A DNA stretch of 64,000 nucleotides from Flabesymbios commensalis (GCA_964017125.1 OZ024908.1:60395521-60459520); one strand, 5' to 3'; counted from the first letter of the stretch, positions 22,298 through 33,792 are shown. Program-made: numbers and translations. Notes: generated from the letters alone by a model not told the origin.

Positions 22298-22661
22298 AGG
22301 GACTGGCCCAGGCTAAGATCATAAAAAAATCGGTGATTTTATTTTGGCTTATTAATATGACCATATGATGTGTCCATAGCCTAGAACTGCAATTTTTTAA
22401 AATATTTTTTGTGCTGCGCATTTATCTGTTAAGCTATATATAGAGACGAAATTCCTGATTTCTAATTATTGACAACCATGTCAAAAATAGACAATACGGG
22501 AATTGCGTCTCTATATCCAGCCTAACTGGTGAATGCGCAGCAGAAAAATTAAAAAAACTTTAGCAGTTCTAGTCTATGGACATGTTTACATCATATGGTC
22601 ATATAAAGAAGCCAAAATAAAATCACCGATTTTTTGATGATTTTAGCCTGGGCCAGTCCCT
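22298..22661. mobile_element. K-type TTAA element, Kolobok/T2-like
   Basis: TTAA at 22294-22297 and 22662-22665. Terminal inverted repeats start AGGGACTGGCCCAGGCTAA and extend over more than 100 bp (…AATCGGTGATTTTATTTTGGC, then CATATGATG… and TATAGAGACG…). No coding. TTAA plus AGGG ends recall Kolobok/T2 MITEs. A diverged internal piece (CAATACGGGAATT..TCTCTATAT) recurs near 59235-59285. Confidence 0.85.
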
Positions 22662-22669
22662 TTAAATAC

Positions 22670-23370
22670 GAGAGAATTATACAAGACTACATCATAAATG
22701 GTCATATACTTGAAAAAAAATCACTTAAAATATCATTGTTTTTTTCTGAAAATTATCTAAATCAACTTTAAATTGACCATTCTTTGCACTTAAAGTCAAA
22801 CAGATAGGTGCAATCGATTTTTGGTGTCCAAAACATAAGTAGCGATACCTAAAATTTACAAAATGGAAAAAACCTGAAAAATTTGCTTTTCGCAAGCGAT
22901 CGAGTATGGAAAAATAGTTTCAAGTCAATTTCTCGAATTTGAACAGTACTTTTGCTTGGGACTTTTTGGAAATGTTAGTTGAGACCTATATCTACAAAAA
23001 TACATCATAAAACCAATTTGTCGAGATGTTTTCGCCAGAATAACTACAACATTAATTTCCTGCTATGACCGCATATTCGGCTCTTAGTAGCACAAAACAA
23101 ACAGTTTATATGAAACTATTTATTGAATTAAATATCTGAAGCGTTCTATTAAGATATTTATTTTACGGAATGTTTTGAAATCGCGTTTAAAGCAATAATT
23201 ATTTATTTTAGAAAATATTTTATACTTTATCTCCAGTAATATGATCTATATACATGTTGTTCTTATGTTGTGGTGATATGTAATTATTCCGACTGAATAT
23301 GCGTCCCCAAAAACTTACAAAATGACAGTTCACCCATGAATTCGCAAATTATGCCGCTCAGTCCTCACCA
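22670..23370. other. No feature recognised
   Basis: AT-rich, no coding or repeat signal that I can name. Confidence 0.4.
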
Positions 23371-23377
23371 GCCTTAA

Positions 23378-23619
23378 CCCTTACAGTGCGGGGATCGATT
23401 TTAGTCGTCAGAATCTGACGTCTGTAAGACGTCAGATTCTGACGACTAAAATCGATCTCCGCACTGTAAGAATCTACATATTTATATATTAGTCGTAGAC
23501 CCATAACATAGGTATTCAAATGAATCGGGAAGAGCTGACGAAGGCATTTATGATGCTTTCAAATTGAAAAAACCCTCTGGTTGCGATGTTTTTTACAAAT
23601 TAATTCAGCGCTTTAAGGG
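23378..23619 (+). mobile_element. C-type TTAA element (C6), intact
   Basis: TTAA on both sides (23374-23377, 23620-23623). Starts CCCTTACAGTGCGGGG, has a near-perfect hairpin (GATCGATTTTAGTCGTCAG… paired with its complement, about 23390-23460) and ends CAGCGCTTTAAGGG. The best reference copy of family C here, 242 bp. Confidence 0.92.
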
Positions 23620-23731
23620 TTAATGAGCCTCAATCCTTACAGGTGTCTGCTGCTCATTAGAGTCCCTATGCAAATACTGTCTCGTATATGATTGTCTCAG
23701 TTTTTTTTATGAAGACATATTGTTCCTTTAA

Positions 23732-23976
23732 CCCTTTAAATCCTCATGATGCATTAAAAAATCATCTTACATCCCTGAAAACAGACTTAATTTTCCTATA
23801 ACCAAGGGTTTTAGAACGAAAATATCCAAGAGACTGGCTTATCAAAATATGGTAATTTCCTTTATTTTTAAACCACATCAAATCATCTTAAGCCACTTCA
23901 AATCGAGAATTGCGACAACAAAATTCTCGGCTTGTAGTGGATGAAGATGACAATGGTACATTCAGACTTGCAAGGG
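23732..23976 (+). mobile_element. B-type TTAA element (B3)
   Basis: TTAA at 23728-23731; the right end (CTTGCAAGGGCG) has lost its TTAA. Starts CCCTTTAAATCCTCATGATGC. The hairpin is AATCGAGAATTGCGAC…AATTCTCGGCTTG; the outer arm is weaker than in B1. Confidence 0.85.
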
Positions 23977-23979
23977 CGA

Positions 23980-24400
23980 ATGTAGGATAGGATCTAGAAC
24001 AGCTTGATGAGACTTTCGGAGGGATACAGTTGGTGAAATGTATGTGTTTTAGTGGGAATGGGTGTATGAATTCTGTGATCCATGTATTTTTTTGCGATCA
24101 TTTTCATCAAAGTTTTTTCACCAACAAACAACTTCACTTGATCCAGTATGAGCGTAGTAGATGAAGAGTGAGAGATATATCCACACTCTTCAGGTGCATA
24201 TGCCAGTGGAGCGTTTCAATATTTTACCACGGTAATAGTAGTCCTATAGATAGAGAAAGTTTGCAAACGTTTTCCACAATAGTATACTATAACACAGTCA
24301 AATACTCTAGAAAAAAATATTGTTTTTTTCGAATGTTGCATGATAATTATTTGTAATCAAAGTTTTACTAAGGTTTATTATTACACCTATGTGTAACTGT
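23980..24400. other. No feature recognised
   Basis: No coding or repeat signal that I can name. Confidence 0.4.
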
Positions 24401-24494
24401 TCATTCATTCATTCATTCATTCATTCATTCATTCATTCATTCATTCATTCATTCATTCATTCATTCATTCATTCATTCATTCATTCATTCATTC
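24401..24494. repeat. (ATTC)n microsatellite, short
   Basis: About 94 bp of nearly pure TTCA/ATTC units, followed by a degenerate stretch to about 24560. Unlike the two long arrays, no SINE-Y body is visible next to it. Confidence 0.9.
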
Positions 24495-25595
24495 TTCATC
24501 GCCATCCATGCATTCACAAATCACTCAGTTAATTCTTCTTTCATTCATTCCTTAATTCTCGTCATCACGTCCATCATCAACACATGGTAAAATGATCTTA
24601 GAAAAAATATGTTTTCGTAAACTTAGTTTCCAGTAACACATAATTATGAGTACGTCCAATGCGTTTGCTCTCACCTTTCTTCCCTTTACATGTACATCAC
24701 AGTCGGTCCTCTGGAAACTATGGGGATTGTTTGTGGTTTTATGTCTGCGGACCTCAACAAAGACTAATATTATCTCCCACATTGGCCGTGGTGCCATCTT
24801 CAGCATAGCCCCAGAGGCAAAGCCAGCACCCAGGTTTATGGCACTTTTAGCATCTTTAGTGCCAGAAACCGAAGTTAGGCGTGGGGCGAAAAAGAGAGGG
24901 GGATTCAGCTCATGACATGCGTTGGTAAAACGCTGGCTCAACGCTTGTCAACGTCGAGCCAGCGTTACCACGTGTCTTGTATCAGCAGGAAAATTCCCGG
25001 ACCCATAACGTCTAATGGAGCAAAGGGAAGACGGTCAGGAGAGGCTGTCAGAGCCTAGCAATAATTACGGCAACGTCATTACAACGCCTGGCGCCTGCAC
25101 GCCATGACTGACTAAGCCTCGCAAGATGCTCGTTTTAATTCCCTTAAATGACTCGCTCAGGTCCACTACCTTGATGGTACTCAGCTCAACTGTTTTCTGG
25201 CGGTGGAATGGTTTCACTTTTGCGTGCACCCATCCCCCACAGAAGAAGCGCCAGCTTGGCCATATGCTAACCAATCACCGCAGCTGTTACACTGGTTTCA
25301 CTATTTACGACATTGCACGCTCGTCCGAATCATGTTATCAACTGTAGATATTATAAGCGTTCAGACTAGTGAGACTATTAAAGAAAATTATGCCAGATAG
25401 AGATCATTATTATCTACAACATCCTGTTGTTTGATTTTCCCAATGAACAAAAGAATGATCATATATATACACGCATGAACGTCATAAATTACAACACCAG
25501 TCCTCTCGTTTACCAACTCCTGCCACAAGCAAAATACATAATTACATGTAGTTTGTTGTTTATCGGCAAACATTGAATTATTGTTGACTATTATA
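24495..25595. other. Unassigned; one G-like hairpin
   Basis: A hairpin at about 24920-24975 (GCGTTGGTAAAACGCTGGCTC / GAGCCAGCGTTACCACG) is the only structure. Open frames at about 24646-24915 and on the opposite strand mirror each other and show no known domain. Confidence 0.4.
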
Positions 25596-25599
25596 TTAA

Positions 25600-25747
25600 C
25601 TCTTGTAACGCGGGAATCGACTTTTGACGTCAGAATCTGTCATCTGACGTCCGAAAAGAGCTAACTAAGACTTTTATGATGATTATAAATTGAAAATAAC
25701 CCTTTGATCTCCATGGTTTATACACAAATATTTCAGCGCTTTAAGGG
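25600..25747 (+). mobile_element. C-type TTAA element (C7), internally deleted
   Basis: TTAA at 25596-25599. Starts CTCTTGTAACGCGGGAATCG and ends CAGCGCTTTAAGGG. The middle, including one hairpin arm and the CATAACATAGGTATTC segment, is missing compared with C6. Confidence 0.8.
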
Positions 25748-25863
25748 CTACTGACCAACCATGGCGGAACATGTTTTGTTCCCCCCCCCCCTTACTGCTG
25801 GACAGACTGCCTTCTCTCAACGGTAAATTCAACGGTAAATCAACACCAATGACGTTTATTTTA

Positions 25864-26076
25864 CCCTTTAACCGCCGGTGCCGCATATATATTCGGGTTT
25901 TCATTTTTTATTACCACATCAAGTACCACATTTTAAATATGTTACAGATAAAATGTGACATCAACCAGCAAGATTTGAAAAGATTTTACCTACATTTTGT
26001 CAAATCTAAATAATTTTCATTCGCTTGAATGAAAATTCAAATTCAATTCAAATTGAATAATTTGGCGGTTAAAGGG
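25864..26076 (-). mobile_element. A-type TTAA element (A5), hairpin lost
   Basis: Right TTAA at 26077-26080; left flank decayed. Ends CCCTTTAACCGCCGGTG and GGCGGTTAAAGGG. Where other copies carry the CACTTGAAG hairpin, this one has only CATTCGCTTGAATG. Confidence 0.85.
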
Positions 26077-26107
26077 TTAATGTCGTTGCCAGGAGTACTT
26101 GTAGCGC

Positions 26108-26163
26108 AAGGAGCGAACGAACAATCGAACGACCGAACCAACGAACGAACAATCGAACAATAA
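26108..26163. repeat. Degenerate (GAAC)n microsatellite
   Basis: Repeated CGAACGAAC / AATCGAAC units with variants, about 55 bp. Confidence 0.7.
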
Positions 26164-26193
26164 ACTGTGTTGTAAGTTGTGAAATGGCCTCAT

Positions 26194-26302
26194 CCCAGCA
26201 AACACAAAACATTTGTATAACATTTGTACAACGTCGGCCCAACATCTTTGACGTTGGTCCAACATTGCACAAATGTTATACAAATGTTTTGTGCTTACTG
26301 GG
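26194..26302. mobile_element. G-type palindromic element (G5)
   Basis: CCCAG...CTGGG palindrome, core CAACATCTTTGACGTTGG, flanked by AT on both sides. Confidence 0.75.
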
Positions 26303-26460
26303 ATGTCCAGACTCAGGACTCGAAATTCAAGCCCTGGTGATCTAATGCCGAGCACGCGTCTCTGTGACGGAGGCACTCCACGATACGAATGAGCGGTGAA
26401 GAAACAAACCCGCGAGCTCGGGCGTGGTAGGCGGGTAGCGTTATCCATTAGACCAGGGCC
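26303..26460 (-). mobile_element. SINE-Y, partial
   Basis: On the minus strand it matches both tRNA-like regions of SINE-Y (GGTCTAATGGATAACGCTACC and ACAGAGACGCGTGCTCGGC, then TTCGAGTCCTGAGTCTGGA). The 3' body and tail are absent; it ends at the G5 palindrome. Confidence 0.65.
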
Positions 26461-26491
26461 ATCGTCTCTGTGAAACTCTGTAAGAACTTAA

Positions 26492-26912
26492 CCCTTGTCA
26501 TGCTGATTACGACTATTGTCGTTTTTATCTGTTTTATTATTCAACCAAATAACTGCTATTCTGTGAAACTCAATGACCTCGACCTCCTTTGTTTTCACCG
26601 AGCTGGCTAATACAATGAAGTATGGGGAGGGTTCGTATATAACCTTGTTTTTACCGAGTGACGTCACTGCGTTTCACAGAATGAAGTATGAGGGGGGGGG
26701 GTGTTATATAACCTTGTTTTCACCGAGTGACGTCACTGCGTTTCACAGAATATTGGGAATGGAATGTGTTTCTAAACATTGATTTGCAAATATTTGTAAT
26801 AAAATTAAACAAATATGAGTAATTTTCAGCCACGTGAAGTTGTGGGTCGCGGTAGCGACGCACAACTTCAAGTGGCTGAAAATTTAAATAAATTACTTTA
26901 GCAGGATAAGGG
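26492..26912 (+). mobile_element. D-type TTAA element (D3) with an insertion
   Basis: TTAA on both sides (26488-26491, 26913-26916). Starts CCCTTGTCATGCTGATTACG and ends CTTTAGCAGGATAAGGG. Hairpin: TTTTCAGCCACGTGAAG / CTTCAAGTGGCTGAAAA with loop GGTCGCGGTAGCGACG. An unrelated ~190-bp insert splits the D sequence at ACTGCT-ATTGGG. Confidence 0.9.
26558..26751. mobile_element. Insert in D3 with inverted ends and a tandem duplication
   Basis: Ends ATTCTGTGAAAC and GTTTCACAGAAT. Inside, a ~74-bp segment is repeated in tandem (AATGAAGTATG..., TATATAACCTTG, CACCGAGTGACGTCACTGCG), so two perfect TGACGTCA palindromes, the CREB/ATF consensus, lie here. A possible ATT target repeat flanks it. Non-coding; class unknown. 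Confidence 0.65.
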
Positions 26913-26919
26913 TTAACAA

Positions 26920-28150
26920 AGGAAGTCATCGTGAATATATCCAGTTTCAGCAATAGACTGCCATATTCGTCTTCTCCCATTAGTCAATGAAATATAAATC
27001 TTAGAACGATGTGCCCACTCTATAGCTTGTCACATTATAGCGGATAGACGACTGCTCACAATACGCGCGGGACAAGGAGGCCCCACAATGCACCACGCCA
27101 TAGCCATCATAAACTACAGTCGGTAATCGAGTAATTTTCCAAGGTATCACAATGATACATTTGTATATTATGTAAAAACATATTTCTGCAGAACGATATA
27201 TCCATAATCAGAGATAATGCAATTTGTGATGCGATACCTATTGCCCAGTCACACTGAGCCCATTCACACTCATTCTCATTCATCAGATCCACTATCCTTC
27301 CATTAGCGTCAGCTAGTGGCTCTGAATAATTACTCTGTAGAATGTGCTCAGTAGATATATGTGGCGTGCCAAATCAAAACCAGTTCTATGTCGCAAAATA
27401 TAGAAAATGAGTTAGTAAGTGGCGTTTGAAGAGCCAGCGCTCAGGTTTTAAATGCACCATAAATTATAAATATATCTCGATTATTTAGGAAATCATGGAT
27501 AAAACAAGATTTGGAAACTTAAGCCATAAATATCGCAAAATGTTGAGAAAATGACCTACAAAGTTTAAATTCAATTGACAAATAATTTAAATAGCTCAAA
27601 TTGAATCATTTTTTTATAAAGGAAATAAAAATAGGGTATCTTCAATATTTTGTACTTATATTGCTTTGAAGTTGTATTTTCGATCAGCGTTCAAAAAGAA
27701 AATTAGCAAAAAAATATTATTTTGACAAAACATGGCCATAACTCAAAATCTAAAGCTCCGACATAGGTCATGAATTTGACCCGATTTTTTGTCTGGTCAA
27801 TAAGACAATACCTAACAAAAATGGTGTCCTTGACATTCTAAGCCACATGGTCAGGCCAAGGAATACACGTGGTGAGGCACGTGACCATTTTCATGAAACT
27901 AACAGCTTCTTTTAACATGTTTCAGAGAGGGTGGGGTGGACCAGGGAGGGGCTTGACTACATCATTACATCTAAAATGCTATATTTAGTGTCCAACTTAG
28001 CCTGACATCCTGTGGATATTCAAGACTGACATTATGTGCTCCAGTCAGTACTGTCTGGTGAGATATAGGCCTACATCTGTACATGTATCATGTGTATTGA
28101 CTATCCTAATATAGTTGTAGTATATAAGTCAGAAGATACATTCTAAATAC
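26920..28150. other. No feature recognised
   Basis: About 1.2 kb of AT-rich DNA with no supported gene or repeat. Confidence 0.4.
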
Positions 28151-28154
28151 ATGG

Positions 28155-28345
28155 TCAATGTTGATTTTATGTTTGGCCAGCGTCGTAGACGATTGACAGA
28201 CATCAATCCACCATTGTCAATCCCACACAGTAAGCACGATAGGTCTATACCGTCCCAATGTTTTCCTAATGTTGGGCCTATTTAGCAAACAATGGACCAA
28301 CGTTAAGCCAATAATGGGTCAGTGTATCGTGCTGACAGAGACTGC
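28155..28345. repeat. Two weak G-like hairpins
   Basis: Around 28160-28215 (GTTGATTTTATGTTTGGCC… type) and 28235-28340 (ACAGTAAGCACGATAGG … CGTGCTGACAG). Strongly diverged. Confidence 0.4.
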
Positions 28346-28557
28346 ATAATCCTAACCATATAGCCCAGCATAGGGGAGACAAAATTATGTAAACTTGTCT
28401 CTAATAGGCGCAAGGAAACCTCGAGCTTGACATTGTTTAAGGGTCAGGTGTGGGTCACGAGCACAAGTTTATGAAGCCCTATCAGAACGCAGCAATTACA
28501 GAAGAGATTCGCAAAGCTCTGTAACAGGGCCACCTAGCTGTGCTAATGTGGCCCCAA

Positions 28558-28975
28558 GAAAAAGGCTGGTTCGCACTACGTTCTGCAGAACGGGAGTAGA
28601 ACGAGGAGAAACGTATTAAGAATGGAATGGACGTAGTACACATCGAGTACAATCGTATTAGAGCGAGCAATGACGGGATGGTAGTCCAGAACGTCGAACA
28701 GGTTTGAAATCCGATCCCGTTATACCCGTTCAAAATAGGAGCTTGGTACAAGATTGGGTAAGATCGCATTTCGAACGAGATTGCCGTACTGGAAACGGAA
28801 TTGCCGTACTGCGAGTGTGGAACAAACGGAGCTGAACGTCGTGCGAGCTTGGGAAAATAAGACCCAAATATAACCCAACACCATGCTGTTACGTTTCAAC
28901 CCGTACTACCCGTCATCACACAGACCTTACTACTTTTCATTACGTCTTCGAACTGGTTCAGTGTGACTGGGCCAT
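28558..28975. mobile_element. Possible DNA transposon remnant
   Basis: A ~415-bp block with unusual composition (many GTACGTTC/GAACGNNNT-like words) that starts GGCTGGTTCGCACTA and ends TGTGACTGGGCC, an imperfect inverted repeat. The start of another such end (GCCCAGTCACACTGAGCC) is near 27244. No coding region recognised. Tentative. Confidence 0.35.
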
Positions 28976-29144
28976 CATTTTGCAGTCTAGGCCCTATAAC
29001 CCACGTGAAATGGCCACTGAAAACATATACTAATAATGGGGGATCACTGAATAGTTTACACATACAAGTGTATAATTATGATTAAACCTCGAAAAAATAC
29101 TAAGATGACCGACTGTCAGCGCAAGCCTGTTACACAGGCTTTAA

Positions 29145-29577
29145 CCCTTGACCCTTTAAGCCCTCACGATGCATTAAAGCATAATTTTACATCCCTGAAA
29201 AAACACTTAATTTTCCCACAACTAAGGGTTTTAGAGCGAAAATTTCCATGAAACTATTTTACCAATACATGGCAAAATTCTGTAATTTTTAAACTACATT
29301 AAATCATCTCCATCCACTAAAAGTCGAGAATTGCGACAGCAATTCGCGGCTTGTAGTGGATGAAGATGACAATGGTAAATGCAGGCTTAAAGCGCTGAAT
29401 TATTTTATGAAAACCCTGGGAGACCAAAGGGGTTTTTGTTCAATTTAAAATCATCGTAAGTGTCTTAGTTAGCTCATCCCGATCCATTTGAATACCCGTG
29501 TTATGGGTCTACGGCCATCATAAATACTTTTACTCTTACAGTGCGGGGATCGACTTTAGTCCCCCGCGTTATGAGGG
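29145..29577 (-). mobile_element. C-type TTAA element (C8) split by B4
   Basis: TTAA at 29141-29144 and 29578-29581. The first bases CCC-TTGA are followed by a B element, and C resumes at TTAA-AGCGCTGAA near 29385, continuing to CCCCCGCGTTATGAGGG. C ends normally read CCCTTAAAGCGCTG, which contains an internal TTAA, so B4 appears to have used that TTAA. The hairpin of C8 is lost. Confidence 0.75.
29152..29384 (+). mobile_element. B-type TTAA element (B4) nested in C8
   Basis: Starts CCCTTTAAGCCCTCACG. Hairpin arms CATCTCCATCCACTAAAAG and TTGTAGTGGATGAAGATG at about 29306-29370. The last few bases before its right TTAA are missing. Confidence 0.8.
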
Positions 29578-29581
29578 TTAA

Positions 29582-30250
29582 GCTGTCTGTGATAATTAGA
29601 CAAACACCTGCTGCGATGCATCGCGAGAATCCGTCCACTAAATATCATGTTTGTAACTGGGAAGCTCAGACCAGCAGAAAATTAGGATCAACTCTAAATG
29701 TAGGCCTATTATAGTGATGTTTCAAGCCGTTTTCAGCCATCTATTTTCATTCAAACAATGACATTGGGGAACTCACCGTTAAATTTGTTAGATTGGCATA
29801 TTGATGCAAATTATATATATGGTAAATTTTACCGATTTTATGATGTGGATTGCGCCAATTATATAACTTAGCACTTTAGGGTTATTTTTTTAATTTGCTG
29901 AAAGTTTATTAATGATATAAATTTTTGGATTCAAAATTATCTGAAGATATATTGGGGCCTGTCATAACGTTAGGGGTTGGATGGGTTGTCAAATAAATCG
30001 AATTTGCACCTGCAAAAGTCAAGCTTGAAGAATAATTTTAATACATTTATTTTGGTCAATATTTCACAACTGTGAAAAACCATGTCGCCAGCACAAATTG
30101 TGCTTTTGGCATAATTATTACAGCACAATTTGTCAACTCTACGCATTTTTATGGCTGCCTATATCATTTGAAAATAAAAAAAACTTTACCACTTTTTATT
30201 AAACATTTTATTTAATGAGCAGCAGGCATTTATTTCGTTAATTTCTCAAT
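29582..30250. other. No feature recognised
   Basis: AT-rich, no gene or repeat recognised. Confidence 0.4.
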
Positions 30251-30256
30251 TTTGGC

Positions 30257-31031
30257 GTGTCGCTAATGACAAATCAGAATAAACTTTATTTGTGTTTTAT
30301 GCCAAAATACCTCAATAACTGTACATGGATCGTTCAAAATGAAGTAAACACCACGCTCTACCTGTGTAAGTATGAATATTTAGAATTGGTGGCGTGTTTC
30401 ATATTTAAACATATTTGCATTCGGGTGTCTTCTAATGTTTGTCATTAGCGTCACGCTGTGAACTGCGATATATTAAATACACAATATCAACATCTCGTTG
30501 GGACACATATGCTCAAGATAAATCAGAGATTGTCATCTAGGAGTGATGAGATCGAAGGCATTAAATAAACTCAAATTTATTACGTTATTTAACCTTTCCA
30601 AAATTAACAATACATGTCCTACAAATTCGGGTCACCAGAGAACGGTGTACATATGTAGCAATGTTACAAGATCCGGTCCATATATCATTTCAAATACTTT
30701 AGTGTATGTGAATGAGCGATAAAAAGGGTGTATCCAGACACGTGATGGCAAATATGAATTGTGATTGGTCAAAACAAAACATAATTTCATTAGCGTCACA
30801 CGTCATTAGAGAACGTGACGCTAATTACTTAGCTATGTGACGCGAATGACATATGCTAGGTTTATGTTGTAATTCTACGATTGGACACATACGCTGAGTA
30901 TTTTTCTGAAGTACATTTCATATAATAATTATGTAAATGTTTGAGCCAGGATATTTATATTATTAGGTACGCATATTGTTCATTTTCTGGAAATGATGCG
31001 AATGACATACTATTGTGACGCTAATGACCAG
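30257..31031. repeat. Cluster of a dispersed 15-bp motif
   Basis: The motif GTGACGCTAATGACA or a close variant occurs on both strands near 30257, 30438, 30785, 30814, 30836, 30992 and 31014, separated by unrelated AT-rich sequence. Not a tandem repeat. It may mark decayed element ends or a protein-binding cluster; I cannot tell which. Confidence 0.6.
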
Positions 31032-31034
31032 ATG

Positions 31035-31620
31035 ACTGTAGGTATGAGTGGTCTTGTTATTTGCAATATCTTATAACGTAATCTACATCACACATTTTAA
31101 TGTACCAGGATAATCTTAGATGGCGCTTACTGCAGCCCAATGAGCAAATAAACTATAGAGCTAGAATAAAACAAAACACAGCCAAATTTAATTAACATAA
31201 GAAGAAAAATATAAAATTACTTAAATAGAGAATATTTAAATGCCGATACAGTAGGATGATGAACGAGACAAAAAGCGGACAAAACGAAAATGGAGAGTGA
31301 AGTTAATCAGAAAATTAGGAAACTGTATCAATGAAAATTTTATAAAGCTGAGGAAGAATCAACCATTTACAAATGGCACAAAAGTGTGTCTCAAAAACAC
31401 AAAAGTCCCCACAACCAGGGACACATTTTATGTCAAAACCTCCTGGTAACCCCCACCCAACCAGGTGGAAAAAATATCCTGGTGTGTATTTATAAATGAT
31501 TATCAATAATATAATAATTGTGATACGACAGGTCTACCCTCATTGCGCAACTTTTAATTTGGTATTTTAAATTAGTATTTAGGACACAGTTATACCAGAA
31601 TTTGTAATCAAATACTAGTA
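31035..31620. other. No feature recognised
   Basis: No supported coding region or repeat. Confidence 0.4.
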
Positions 31621-31623
31621 TTT

Positions 31624-31751
31624 GACGACCCTCTCCCATCACCTTGAACATGGCTGACGACCCTCACCCATCACCTTGAACATAGCTGACGACCCTCACC
31701 CATCACCTTGAACATGGCTGACGCCCCTCACCCATCACCTTGAACATGACA
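31624..31751. repeat. 32-bp minisatellite, four units
   Basis: Four head-to-tail copies of a 32-bp unit (GACGACCCTCACCCATCACC, then TTGAACATGGCT) with few differences. Confidence 0.92.
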
Positions 31752-31754
31752 AAT

Positions 31755-32352
31755 GTTAGACAAATGGTTAGCGTTTACTGAGATACTGCGTACTCATTAT
31801 ACAATCTCTCACAAGTTACGATATATCGATAGGCTTCGGATCAGAATGGTCGATATGGCCAGACACTGCAAGATACGCAAATGTTCACATGAGGTTAGCA
31901 CAACGTTTGCCTTGGTATTTGTTCGGGTGTGGTCGATTCGGATCCAGAGAGGGACAAATGTTTTTCTCCAAACATTGCCATTTATTAGGGAAACATCAGA
32001 TTTTTATCCTCTGTTGCTTTCATGGTAGGCGTTGGCCCAGCATGAAAGCAACATTAGGCTAAATATCTTCGGTTTCATCATGTCGATGGGTATCCATCGT
32101 TGTTATGCTAATTAGTGCTGATCTGGTTGGTCAACAAAACACCTTATATCTGAGATCAATTCTGTCGTACAACGCCGAAAGGCATGGATTGCTCAATTTT
32201 CAAAGTAGCAATTGCTGGCTTTTGCATTGCATAATAGAATCACAGCATATGTCAATTCCATGTAAAATACCATTACTATACTAGTAAACCACTTATATTC
32301 TGTAAATCTGTACATTTCTGCATATCTTTATTCAATAAATCTGTTTGTTTTT
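31755..32352. other. Partial I-type palindrome, otherwise unassigned
   Basis: About 31806-31870 matches one side of the I palindrome (ACAAGTTACGATATATCG). No gene recognised. Confidence 0.45.
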
Positions 32353-32356
32353 TTAA

Positions 32357-32574
32357 ACGACAATATTATGGACACCAGAGGGTCTTTTCAATTTCAAAGC
32401 ATCATAAATGTCTTAGTTAGCTCTTTCTGCTTCATTTTAATGCCTATGTTATTGGGCTACGGCCATTAGATATGTTTCCATTCTTTCAGCACGGAGACCG
32501 TCTTTTGGCGTCAGAATCTGACGTCTATGGACGTCAGATTCTGACGTCTAAAGACAGTCCCCGTGCTGAAAGGG
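32357..32574 (-). mobile_element. C-type TTAA element (C9)
   Basis: TTAA at 32353-32356 and 32575-32578. Left end diverged; body GGACACCAGAGGGTCTTTTC and ATGCCTATGTTATTGGGC; then an excellent hairpin (GACCGTCTTTTGGCGTCAG…/…CTGACGTCTAAAGACAGTC) and end GTGCTGAAAGGG. Confidence 0.85.
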
Positions 32575-32578
32575 TTAA

Positions 32579-33200
32579 AAAAATGATTATCGATTATATT
32601 TGGACCATCGATACTTTAGGCGCTATGGAAGTTTACCTTTCTATTTTACACGAAAAATTATATAGGTAATGATTTTGACAGCTGACTCACATGTTGTAGA
32701 GGAGTTGTGTCATCGTTTGTCGTGGACAACACTAATAATTGTGTCTGCCATGATCACCGATTGTTTGACCAAAAATCCCGACTTGTGGTTGACAATAACA
32801 TAATCCTTGTGTCAATTCTGGTCCTATGCTGGACCAATGTTGATGAAGCTGGCCAAACATAGAGCCAGCACCATATTGACTTCAGATGTGGTAAGCACTA
32901 CAAATCCTGTTCTCTCATCGACATATTTGCACGCACATAATGATATTTGCTCAACATCATATCTGGAAAGAACAGTCTTCCAAGTTAGAAAACCGCTGAT
33001 TCAGAAATAGCCTAGACAGGTTTGTTATTGAGCGAAGCTGGAATGTTTAATATGAAGCACATGAAATGTTTTGTGACAATTGATTATAGACAAAAACAGA
33101 AAGTGCTTATGTCATTACCTGTGGCAAGTTATCGTTGCCATTACATTTGCACAACAGCACACATATACCTCAACCAATAAAGCATTCTCTACTTTCCTGG
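32579..33200. other. No feature recognised
   Basis: A weak G-like hairpin near 32820-32895 only. Confidence 0.4.
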
Positions 33201-33204
33201 GTAT

Positions 33205-33341
33205 GTATGTTTAACTTTTTCTGTATCATTTAAATTTCTGTGTTATAGGTCTACGGCAATTATAAATTTTACTTTTTCAGTGCAGGTATCGACATTAGAG
33301 GGCAGAATCTGACGTGAGAAGTCTGTTTCCGCGCTGAAAGG
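33205..33341 (-). mobile_element. C-type TTAA element (C10), 3' part, in duplication unit 0
   Basis: Right half of a C element ending CGCGCTGAAAGGG before TTAA at 33342-33345. Shares private changes (GTATCGACATTAGAGGGCA) with C11 at 36921-37137, showing that the two were copied together in the segmental duplication. Confidence 0.8.
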
Positions 33342-33345
33342 GTTA

Positions 33346-33792
33346 ACTGCTGCCCATTAAATATCAGTTTTTAGGGTTGAGTAGATTAAAAAAAGTAGAA
33401 AATACATGTTATTAATATGAGGTCCTGATAATTATGAGCACAAGCTCATTTGAAAATGTCTTCACAAATATAGCTCCATTTCATAGTAGTTCATGTTAAA
33501 TTAACGAAACCATTGAGGCTTTGGATGCTTGAAGATTTATTAAAAGAATCAAAGTTGCTTTTACAGGGAAATAATAACTATGAAAAAACATGTATTTACA
33601 TTCTGATAGACAACATACATAATATTCATATGTGATGTGACACATCAAAATTTGGTTTTCAAGCAATTCTGCTGCAATTTTTTTTACTTTCGGCAATTAA
33701 AAACAAAAAAGTAACAGTAATTATTGCTGGTTGATTATTGAGCTGTAGTATTTTTAATCGGTGTATATGAAAAAAGAGGGGGAAAGATCATA
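33346..33792. repeat. Segmental duplication, unit 0 (alpha)
   Basis: About 445 bp that recurs at 34605-34972 and 37142-37816, in the same order and orientation (marker CTCATTTGAAAATGTCTTC, then GAGGCTTTGGATGCTTGAAG). At 33697-33700 it holds an unoccupied TTAA where the third copy carries an F element. It stops abruptly after AAAGATCAT. Confidence 0.9.

Noticed and set aside
24646-24915. Possible host exon
   Set aside because: Open on both strands, no domain, no clear splice signals; treated as chance.
30257-31031. Tandem satellite
   Set aside because: The motif spacing is irregular and the sequence between copies is unrelated, so it is listed as a motif cluster instead.
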